DNA from: Thermoplasmata archaeon
GTDB lineage: Archaea; Thermoplasmatota; Thermoplasmata; RBG-16-68-12; JAGMCJ01
Reading direction: 5' to 3'
Length of the DNA: 5,960 nucleotides
Assembly: GCA_023129265.1 (NCBI GenBank)
Contig: JAGMCJ010000254.1
Span: 1 to 5,960, forward strand
The translations under genes were made by a program, and so were the position numbers. Below are positions 1-5,435 of this stretch, piece by piece. The stretch's first letter is position 1, and each line of letters starts with the position of its first letter. Below the pieces are notes generated by a model. That model did not search any database and was not told the DNA's origin. It was given only the letters and a program-made list of their open reading frames with translations.

Positions 1-2880
1 GATCTGCGGGAGGCGAAGAATGCGTTCGACATCGCCCTCGAGATGAGCCCGAGGGACCTCGAACTCCTCAGGAAGAAGCTCTCCGTCTTGAGAAGGCTAC
101 GCGCAAGGGAGGAAATCATCGCGTGCGCGGACGCCATAGTCGCGCTCGATCCCAATGACGCAGAGACGTGGAAGGACAGGGGAATGGCTCTGAGCGCCCT
201 CTCACGACCCGTGGAGGCACTGACGTCCCTGGACCGTGCGCTCGGGCTGAATCCAGAGGACTACTCGGCTTGGGTAGAGAAGGCAGACATATACGAGAGG
301 ATGAAGGACCACGAGAAGGCGGTCTCCGCATATGATGAGGCGGTGAAAATCAACCCGAAGGACGCAAAGGCCTGGAAGAACCGAGGACAGGCGCTGGGGA
401 GACTGGGTCGCTTCCAGCAGTCACTGGACAGCCTGCAGAAGGCAATTCAGCTTGACGCAACGGACAGGATCACATGGTACAGCAAGGGCCTGGCCTTGGA
501 GGGTCTGAAGAACTACGAGGAGGCCCTCATCGCGTACGACAAGGCGCTCAAGCTGGGTCCGAAGGACAGGCACGTGTGGTATAGCAAGGGACTGACGCTC
601 ATGTCACTCGAACGGTACGATGATGCGCGTGCCAGCTTCGAGAAGGTGATTGAGTTCGACCCCTCGAACAAACTTGCGCACGTGAGGATGGCGGATGCTC
701 TCGTCAAGCTCGGAAGGGACAAGGAGGCGCTCAACTCCTACGAGAGGGCCATCGAGATAGACCCGAACGATCTCGGGATCGCCGGGGCGAGGAAGGACAT
801 ATTCAAGAGGCTGGGCGACTGGAAGGGAGCGTACGAAGCGGCGGACCTGATGACCACGATCGACTACGGAAGCGTCGAGGGGTACTACGAGAAGGCTCTG
901 GCGGCGAAGAACATGGGATGGAACGATGACGCCCTCAGCGCCATAGAGTCCGCCATATCGATGAATCCCAAGGACTTGAGGTTGCTGCAGGAGAAGAAGG
1001 ACATCCTTGAACGGGCAGGCGACCACGAAGGCGTGATCGAGATATGCAACTACATACTCCAGATGCAACCCAACCATCTGGATTCCATGACGAAGAAGGG
1101 GTATTCGCTGGCCAAGCTGGGCAAGTACGGGGAGGCCCTGAAGAGCTTCGACAAGGCTGTGTCGTTGGACGCGATGGACAAGAACACCTGGAACATGAGA
1201 GGCGACGCGCTTCTGATGATGAGGAACCACGAGGGAGCGATCCAGAGCTACGACAAGGTCCTCGAGATAGACCCAGGCAACTCTCACGCGTTCGCGAAGA
1301 GGGGCGAGATATTCTTCGGGCTGGAGAAGTACGAGAGGGCGCTCAAGGCCTACGAGGACGCGCTGACCATGGACAGGGAGAACGCGGCGCTGATGAACCG
1401 AAAGGCGTTGACGCTCGCCAAGCTGCAGAGGTTCGACGAGGCCTTGGCAGTCGTTGATGACATACTGACGAAGCAGGCGGAGAACCTCGATGCCCTCGTT
1501 ACGAAAGGCAGGATTCTCACCGACCAGAACAGATATCCAGACGCCCTCGAGGCCGTCAATAGCGCGCTGAGGATCCGGGACGACAACCCGACGGTGTGGC
1601 TCGAGAGAGGAAGGATACTCGAGAAGATGAGGAGGTTCGAGGAGGCGGATGGAAGCTTCGAGAAGGCCACTGACATCGACTACTACAGCTTCGCAGCCTG
1701 GAAGGAGAGGGGGCTCTTGGCGGCGAAGACGGGGAACTTCGAGTTGGCGCTGAGCTCATATGAGAGGGCCTCCGAGATTAACGAGGAGGACAGGAGCATC
1801 TGGCAGCTCAAGGGTCTAGCTCTCGAGAAGATGAACAACTGGGAGGAGGCGATTGCGGCCTACGACAGGGCGATCGGCCTCGACCCGAAGGACAAGGTCC
1901 CGTGGAACAGCAAGGGGCTCGCGCTGATGCACCAGGGAAGGTATGAGAGCGCCGTGAGAGCATTCGAGAGCGCTCTGGCGATAGATCCCAACTACGAGCC
2001 CTCCGTCGAGGCGAAGAGGATATGCGAGGAAAAGAAGAGGGAGAGAAAGCTGGGCGAGTACGGAAAGCGTGTCCTGGAGTTTGAGTACCGGAACGGCAGG
2101 GCGATCAGCAAAGAGGAGGCTTTCCGGGATCTGAACATCCCCTTTGACTATCTGAGCGAGGTGATCAGCTACCTCCGCGAGAGAGAGCCCATTGACGTCG
2201 AGAAGATGACGTCGGCCGAGCTGGAGGACATGGAGCGGGCGTCCATCCCCGTGCTGAGGAGGTGCATCGAGAGCGGTGGCAGGTACGGCATCAGACTCTG
2301 CGATATCGCCGCCAACTTCCCGCAGTACGACATCGAGAGATCGAAGAAGATTCTCAGCTACATCGAGACGGTCGACAGGATGAGGGTGGACCCGAGGTAC
2401 GACCAGGAGCTCGATTCCCTGCTCAGGCAGGCGCTTGACCTCCCGCCCGAGAAGAGGACGATATTTGGGCTCGTCAGGAACTTCAACGTCGGAATCTACA
2501 AGGCGAAGAGACTGGATGCGTCGCTGAAGGAGTTCGCACCGGACGAGGGACCGCCAGAGGTCGTGAGAGTGAAGTCGCTGATGGGGGAGGACTATCACGG
2601 AGGGGTTCCCAAGGAACCCGCCAAAGCCGCCAAGCCTCCCGCCAAGAAGGGTCCGCTCGAGGGGAAGCGTTGCAGGATGCACAAAGGGAAGGCGGTCATG
2701 AAGCACGATTGCGGCGAGTTCCTATGCGCAGCCTGCACGAAAGATGAGGAGTTGTGCCCGTACTGCCAGAAACCTCTTCAGAAGACCGCCGTGCTGAGAC
2801 CGAAGCCTCTGCCAGAGTCAAGGCCGGAGCGACGGGAAAGGCCCCCGAAGGACGAGACAAGGGACTTCTCCAGACTGTGA
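1..2880 (+). CDS. Giant TPR-repeat protein with C-terminal zinc-binding cluster (5' partial)
   Basis: The first ATG is at 43, but the frame is open from base 1 and the 14 codons before the ATG encode the second half of another TPR unit (EAKNAFDIALEMS). No ribosome binding site precedes that ATG, so the gene starts left of the window. In-window product: 959 residues, 945 counted from the Met at 43. Residues 3-648 (Met numbering) are 19 consecutive 34-residue TPR units with the usual Trp/Tyr-x-x-Lys-Gly, Ala-Leu and Ala-hydrophobic-x-x-Asp-Pro positions, followed by a charged capping helix. Residues about 673-829 are helical with two or three HTH-like stretches. A Lys/Ala/Pro linker (about 856-869) leads to a CxxH...C...CxxC...CxxC cluster at 877-908, and the tail is rich in Arg, Pro and Glu. 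There is no signal peptide or membrane segment in the visible part, so it is probably cytoplasmic. TPR arrays bind proteins or peptides; the partner is unknown. It converges on the dehydrogenase gene with a 34-bp gap. Confidence 0.93.
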   Translation, partial: DLREAKNAFDIALEMSPRDLELLRKKLSVLRRLRAREEIIACADAIVALDPNDAETWKDRGMALSALSRPVEALTSLDRALGLNPEDYSAWVEKADIYERMKDHEKAVSAYDEAVKINPKDAKAWKNRGQALGRLGRFQQSLDSLQKAIQLDATDRITWYSKGLALEGLKNYEEALIAYDKALKLGPKDRHVWYSKGLTLMSLERYDDARASFEKVIEFDPSNKLAHVRMADALVKLGRDKEALNSYERAIEIDPNDLGIAGARKDIFKRLGDWKGAYEAADLMTTIDYGSVEGYYEKALAAKNMGWNDDALSAIESAISMNPKDLRLLQEKKDILERAGDHEGVIEICNYILQMQPNHLDSMTKKGYSLAKLGKYGEALKSFDKAVSLDAMDKNTWNMRGDALLMMRNHEGAIQSYDKVLEIDPGNSHAFAKRGEIFFGLEKYERALKAYEDALTMDRENAALMNRKALTLAKLQRFDEALAVVDDILTKQAENLDALVTKGRILTDQNRYPDALEAVNSALRIRDDNPTVWLERGRILEKMRRFEEADGSFEKATDIDYYSFAAWKERGLLAAKTGNFELALSSYERASEINEEDRSIWQLKGLALEKMNNWEEAIAAYDRAIGLDPKDKVPWNSKGLALMHQGRYESAVRAFESALAIDPNYEPSVEAKRICEEKKRERKLGEYGKRVLEFEYRNGRAISKEEAFRDLNIPFDYLSEVISYLREREPIDVEKMTSAELEDMERASIPVLRRCIESGGRYGIRLCDIAANFPQYDIERSKKILSYIETVDRMRVDPRYDQELDSLLRQALDLPPEKRTIFGLVRNFNVGIYKAKRLDASLKEFAPDEGPPEVVRVKSLMGEDYHGGVPKEPAKAAKPPAKKGPLEGKRCRMHKGKAVMKHDCGEFLCAACTKDEELCPYCQKPLQKTAVLRPKPLPESRPERRERPPKDETRDFSRL
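49..1986 (+). repeat. Tandem array of 19 TPR units, exactly 34 codons each
   Basis: Starting at the Pro codon at 49, the protein can be cut into 19 successive 34-residue blocks (102 bp each) without an insertion or deletion, ending at the Asp codon at 1984-1986. Most blocks open with P-x-D or a variant and have G at about position 11, L at 14, A at 23 and an acidic residue or Asn near the end. Blocks 8-10 (763-1068) and 14 are the most degenerate. The DNA has diverged between units, so this is a protein-level repeat rather than a recent DNA expansion. The half-unit at 1-48 shows that the array continues upstream. Confidence 0.93.
2059..2529 (+). other. Helical, possibly winged-helix-like region after the TPR array
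   Basis: This covers residues about 673-829 of the TPR protein (numbered from the Met at 43). Three segments resemble helix-turn-helix units: one around AISKEEAFRDLNIPFDYLSE (residues 687-706), one around CDIAANFPQYDIERSKKILS (753-772), and one around FGLVRNFNVGIYKAKRLDAS (808-827). Each pairs a short helix with a turn and a longer amphipathic helix, and the last is basic. This could be a nucleic-acid-binding or protein-binding module. The assignment is by eye from residue pattern only; no family is recognised with confidence. Confidence 0.35.
2671..2766 (+). other. C-terminal Cys/His zinc-binding cluster, B-box/RING-like
   Basis: Residues 877-908 of the TPR protein have the ligand pattern C877-x2-H880-x9-C890-x4-C895-x2-C898-x6-C905-x2-C908, with a further His at 888. 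Cysteine is rare in the rest of the protein, so seven Cys/His in 32 residues is strong evidence of metal binding. The order CxxH, C, CxxC, CPxC resembles B-box or treble-clef/RING-type fingers and would bind one or two zinc ions. The cluster sits after a Lys/Pro/Ala linker, suggesting an independently folded recognition module. The function cannot be told from sequence alone. Confidence 0.7.
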
Positions 2881-2914
2881 CGCTCCGAAGCGCCAAGAAC
2901 TCCTTGTGCGGCAA

Positions 2915-4060
2915 CTATAATCCTTTCAGTATCTCGCGGGCGATGACGAGCCTCATTATCTCGCTCGTTCCCTCGCCGATCTCGGTGAGCTTGACGTCCC
3001 TGAACATCCTCTCCACGGGGTAGTCCTTCGTGTATCCATACCCGCCGTGGATCTGAATCGCCTTGGTCGCTGCTCGCATGCCCACCTCGGACGCGAACAG
3101 CTTGCATATGGCCGCGTGTTTCTTGTACCTCTTGCCCTGGTCCTTGACGAAGGCGGCCTTGTAGACGAGCAGTCTCGCGGCTTCGATCTCCGTTGCCATG
3201 TCCGCCAGCATCCACTGCACGGCCTGGAAGTTGCTTATGGGCTGCCCGAACTGCTCCCTCGTCTTCGAGTACTCGAGGGAGGCCTCGTAGCATCCCTGCG
3301 CGATTCCCAGCGCCATCGCGCCGATGGCTATCCTTCCACCGTCTAATATCTTGAGAACGTCTCGGAAGGCCTGATTCCTCTCACCGAGCAGGTTCTCTTC
3401 CGGGACCGCGCAGTCCTCGAATATCAGTTCGGACGCGACGGACGCGTTGAGCCCCAGCTTCTCCTCCTTCTTCCCAAGAGTGAACCCGGGCGTTCCCCTT
3501 TCCACGGCGAATGCGCTGATTCCCCTCGAGCCCTTGGACTTGTCGGTAGAGGCGATGATGACGTGGGTCTCCGCTTCGTGCCCGTTCGTTATGAATGTCT
3601 TCGTGCCGTTCAGAATCCATTCCCCGCCTTTCAGCTCGGCGGTCATAGCGACGGCCCCCGCATCCGATCCAGCGCCGGGCTCCGTAAGCCCCCAGGCGCC
3701 CATGACCTTCCCTCCCGCCAGAGCAGGAAGATACTTCTTCTTCTGCTCCTCGTTGCCCGCGATATCGATGTGCTCCGTGCACAGGGAGTTGTGGGACGCC
3801 ATTATCAGGCCCGTCGAGCCGCACACGCGTGAGACCTCCTCGACAGCGATGGCATAGCAGATCGTGTCCATGCCCGCACCGCCGTACTCCGGGGCAATCG
3901 TCATGCCCATCAGGCCCAGCTCTCCCATCTTGAGGACGTTGTCCCTTGGGAACTCCCCCGTCCTGTCAATCTCCGCCGCAACGGGCTTCAGTTCCTTTTC
4001 AGCGAAGTCGTGCACCATCTTCCTGAGCATCATCTGTTCTTCAGTGAGCGTGAAATCCAT
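2915..4060 (-). CDS. Acyl-CoA dehydrogenase (short-chain/butyryl type)
   Basis: A complete 381-residue flavoprotein of normal family length. It oxidises an acyl-CoA to the trans-2-enoyl-CoA using FAD and passes electrons to electron-transfer flavoprotein; cytoplasmic, normally a tetramer. The first family signature GLTEPGAGSD is at residues 124-133, the flavin-contact strand TKTFITNG at 153-160, the helical-domain motif with REQFGQPISNFQ at 268-279, and the second signature from IHGGYGY (337-343) through RMFRD to IGEGTSEI (361-368). E363 in GEGTS occupies the catalytic-base position of short- and medium-chain enzymes. The Glu at this site rather than in the isovaleryl-type position, together with the overall pattern, fits a short-chain or branched short-chain substrate, but chain length cannot be set from sequence. 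The ATG at 4060 is supported by GGAGG nine bases upstream. The stop is TAG. No ETF or other beta-oxidation gene adjoins it in the window. Confidence 0.97.
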   Translation of the reverse strand: MDFTLTEEQMMLRKMVHDFAEKELKPVAAEIDRTGEFPRDNVLKMGELGLMGMTIAPEYGGAGMDTICYAIAVEEVSRVCGSTGLIMASHNSLCTEHIDIAGNEEQKKKYLPALAGGKVMGAWGLTEPGAGSDAGAVAMTAELKGGEWILNGTKTFITNGHEAETHVIIASTDKSKGSRGISAFAVERGTPGFTLGKKEEKLGLNASVASELIFEDCAVPEENLLGERNQAFRDVLKILDGGRIAIGAMALGIAQGCYEASLEYSKTREQFGQPISNFQAVQWMLADMATEIEAARLLVYKAAFVKDQGKRYKKHAAICKLFASEVGMRAATKAIQIHGGYGYTKDYPVERMFRDVKLTEIGEGTSEIMRLVIAREILKGL

Positions 4061-4069
4061 CCTCTCACC

Positions 4070-4074
4070 CCTCC
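4070..4074 (-). promoter_or_regulatory. Ribosome binding site of the acyl-CoA dehydrogenase gene
   Basis: GGAGG on the minus strand, nine bases before the ATG at 4060, lies within GGAGGGGTGA, which nearly matches the archaeal anti-Shine-Dalgarno complement GGAGGTGA. It fixes the start and argues against a leaderless transcript. Confidence 0.75.
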
Positions 4075-4078
4075 ACTG

Positions 4079-4100
4079 AAAAAGGGTGCACTCTTAAAAA
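4079..4100 (-). terminator. Two oligo-T tracts downstream of the helical-repeat gene
   Basis: Reading the minus strand past the TGA stop at 4114, there is TTTTT at 4100-4096 and again at 4083-4079, with no obvious hairpin. Archaeal RNA polymerase can terminate at such oligo-T stretches. They overlap the candidate promoter of the dehydrogenase gene, so both functions are inferred and may not hold together. Confidence 0.3.
4093..4100 (-). promoter_or_regulatory. Candidate TATA box for the acyl-CoA dehydrogenase gene
   Basis: TTTTTAAG on the minus strand, 33 bases before the ATG, is the best TATA-like element in the 53-bp intergenic gap, and purines (AAGG) lie just upstream where a BRE would be. 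The usual archaeal spacing of about 26 bases puts transcription start near 4071-4075, barely leaving room for the ribosome binding site, so the true start may be a few bases further upstream. The T-run may instead, or also, act as a terminator for the upstream gene. Confidence 0.45.
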
Positions 4101-4113
4101 CCTTGGCGGGAAA

Positions 4114-5103
4114 TCAGAACGAGGGCTCGAACCTGTTCAACAGCAGCGAGGCAATCTCCACCTCGGCCTGCGAGCTTTGATGGTTCCCTCTCTTCAGTTC
4201 CCTTTCGGCCCTTGACAGCATGTCCTCTATGTTGTCCGGGACATCCGACCCGATGCGCTTCATGTCCTTCTTGAGCGCCGTTATCCTCTCGACCAGCTTC
4301 CTGTACCGTCTGCACATCTCCCGGGCCGTCGCGGTGGCCTTCTCCGCGAGGTCCACGCACTTCTCGTAGTCTCCTTCTCTCATCGACATGCACGCCTCGA
4401 CGAGCGCTTCATGGGCCTCGTCCGACTTCGCGTTTATCTTCTCGATGGAGATGGCGGCACTCTTCGCCCTCTTGAGGGCTCGCACGGCGGACCGATGCCT
4501 CTCCCTCAGCTGGATGGCCTTCTCCTCGATGACCTCCGACAGCTCCTTCACGCGCTCGAATCTCCCGTTCAGGAAGGCGGTTCGGGAGATCCTCAGTATG
4601 TCCTCGACCTCCTGCGTTGTGACGCCCTCCTTCCTCATGTCCTCTACGATGATCTCGCAGTAGCGGTAGATCTCGGCGTTCTCCTGGCACTCCTTCCTGA
4701 CCTTTCTGGGCAGGGTCCTCACGCCCCGCAAGAGAGCGTGCACACGCTCGAAGTCACCGCTCTTCAGGAAGTGCCGAGATTCCTTGACCGCGTCAAGGCT
4801 GGGCGAAAGGATGAGGTGTTGGAAGACGTTCCCGTGGATGTCCCCCTGATTCTTGTATTCCTCCCTGATGAGATCCTCGGCCTTCCCTATGGCATCCGAG
4901 GCGGCGTGGAAGGACGAGATTATCTCCTGACCTCTTTCGAGGCCTTCGACCGCTATCTTGGCGGCGTCCGCGAAGGACGGGACGAGATTCACGTCCGAAA
5001 GACCTTCGATCGCCTCGATGCTCCCCAGGAGCATCTCGTCCAGCTCTGGGACGTCCAGGCCCAGCTCCCGTACTTCCTCCACGACCGCTCTCAGCTCATC
5101 CAC
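4114..5103 (-). CDS. All-helical repeat protein of unknown function
   Basis: I do not recognise a named family. The product is 329 residues from the GTG at 5103, almost wholly alpha-helical, rich in Glu, Arg and Lys, with no membrane segment or signal peptide. It contains a repeat of about 64 residues marked by a Gly-(Asp/Arg/Asn)-aromatic-Glu turn: GDFE at 116, GRFE at 180, GDYE at 244 and GNHQ at 306. A second repeated motif lies between them: LGLDVPELDEML at 14-25, EGVTTQEVEDIL at 159-170 and GSDVPDNIEDML at 285-296. The pattern suggests stacked helical hairpins, TPR-like in spirit but longer, and a scaffold or adaptor role; that is inference. The GTG at 5103 has no good ribosome binding site. 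The frame stays open to 5175, where a CTG sits eight bases after a near-perfect site (see 5181-5189), so the true protein is probably 353 residues. The gene is 53 bp upstream of the acyl-CoA dehydrogenase gene on the same strand. Confidence 0.85.
   Translation of the reverse strand: MDELRAVVEEVRELGLDVPELDEMLLGSIEAIEGLSDVNLVPSFADAAKIAVEGLERGQEIISSFHAASDAIGKAEDLIREEYKNQGDIHGNVFQHLILSPSLDAVKESRHFLKSGDFERVHALLRGVRTLPRKVRKECQENAEIYRYCEIIVEDMRKEGVTTQEVEDILRISRTAFLNGRFERVKELSEVIEEKAIQLRERHRSAVRALKRAKSAAISIEKINAKSDEAHEALVEACMSMREGDYEKCVDLAEKATATAREMCRRYRKLVERITALKKDMKRIGSDVPDNIEDMLSRAERELKRGNHQSSQAEVEIASLLLNRFEPSF
4174..4785 (-). repeat. About 64-residue internal helical repeat, three-plus copies
   Basis: Within the helical protein the glycine of the turn motif recurs at residues 116, 180, 244 and 306, spacings of 64, 64 and 62. 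Each copy has a hydrophobic helix before the turn (HFLKSGDFE, AFLNGRFE, SMREGDYE, ELKRGNHQ), a basic long helix after it, and then an acidic G-x-x-x-x-E-x-x-x-L segment. The last copy is truncated by the C-terminus. Sequence identity is low, so this is an old duplication visible at protein level only. Confidence 0.6.
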
Positions 5104-5180
5104 GTTGGCCCTGGCAAGGCTCTCATCGATCCTTTCTTCCCTGCCCTCAAGCGCCTCGCGGTCAGCCGATCTCAGTCAAT

Positions 5181-5189
5181 CCACCTCCC
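5181..5189 (-). promoter_or_regulatory. Strong ribosome binding site without a standard start codon
   Basis: Minus-strand GGGAGGTGG is close to the ideal archaeal site. Eight bases after its GGAGG core is an in-frame CTG (5175-5173) that directly follows a TGA and opens the frame of the helical-repeat protein. The only in-frame ATG, GTG or TTG nearby is the GTG at 5103, 80 bases away and far too distant for this site. It therefore favours a non-canonical CTG start, or a base error at that codon. Confidence 0.6.
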
Positions 5190-5215
5190 GCGAAATCCTC
5201 CAAACTAGAACGAGA

Positions 5216-5237
5216 CCCTCGCTGTGGAGAGCGAGGG
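5216..5237 (-). other. Perfect 8-bp stem, 6-nt loop hairpin in the leader
   Basis: CCCTCGCT at 5216-5223 is the exact reverse complement of AGCGAGGG at 5230-5237, with a six-base loop. On the minus strand it lies 27 bases before the ribosome binding site of the helical-repeat gene and about 100 bases after the predicted transcript start, so it would fold in the mRNA leader. The bases that follow on the minus strand are only mildly T-rich (TCTCGTTCTAGTTT), so it is a poor classical terminator; a leader regulatory element or a protein-binding palindrome is as likely. Confidence 0.5.
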
Positions 5238-5357
5238 AACGTGGCGTCGATCACACCCCGGAGCGGTCGCATCGCTATCACGAATCCCCCTTTTCTTCGA
5301 GTGTCCACAATAGTCTTTCTTGCTCCCTATCCTCCGGTTTTTCAATTCTATTGGATG

Positions 5358-5367
5358 TATTTATATT
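5358..5367 (-). promoter_or_regulatory. Strong archaeal TATA box, minus strand
   Basis: Minus-strand AATATAAATA, preceded by the purine-rich GGGAAG as a plausible BRE, is the best promoter-like element in the window and sits in an A/T-rich island between two GC-rich coding regions. The usual spacing places transcription start near 5336, giving a leader of about 160 bases to the CTG at 5175. The plus-strand reading is also A/T-rich, but it faces the 3' end of the exonuclease-like gene, so the minus direction is preferred. Confidence 0.6.
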
Positions 5368-5435
5368 CTTCCCGCCTGACACAAATGACGTCTGGCTCAA
5401 GAAACGGGAGACCGTCCAGCTGCGGGGCGGAAAAC

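Noticed and set aside
604..1287. 227-codon minus-strand open frame opposite the TPR array
   Set aside because: It is the complement of clear TPR coding sequence. Its product is a compositionally odd Val/Leu/His-rich chain with no motif, as expected from a GC-rich shadow frame.
1816..2706. 296-codon minus-strand open frame opposite the end of the TPR gene
   Set aside because: It overlaps strongly supported TPR and linker coding sequence, has no ribosome binding site or recognisable domain, and reflects GAG/CTC codon complementarity.
2881..2892. Short inverted repeat CGCT/AGCG just after the TPR gene stop, considered as a terminator
   Set aside because: A 4-bp stem with no T-run on either side is expected by chance in GC-rich DNA.
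4411..5208. 265-codon plus-strand open frame opposite the helical-repeat gene
   Set aside because: The minus-strand product shows repeats and amphipathic helices; the plus-strand product is a Leu/Asp/Val-rich shadow without motifs.
5162..5308. Small minus-strand open frame (GTG at 5308 or ATG at 5272, ending at 5162) in the leader, overlapping the start of the helical-repeat frame
   Set aside because: Its arginines are mostly CGN while neighbouring genes favour AGG/AGA, it lacks a convincing ribosome binding site, and it runs through the hairpin and the 5181-5189 site. A leader peptide remains possible but is unsupported.
5176..5435. Search of the largest intergenic stretch for a tRNA, CRISPR repeat, attachment site or mobile-element end
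   Set aside because: No cloverleaf with a T-loop GTTC context and acceptor stem, no repeated direct units, and no terminal inverted repeats were found; only the promoter, hairpin and ribosome binding site stand out.
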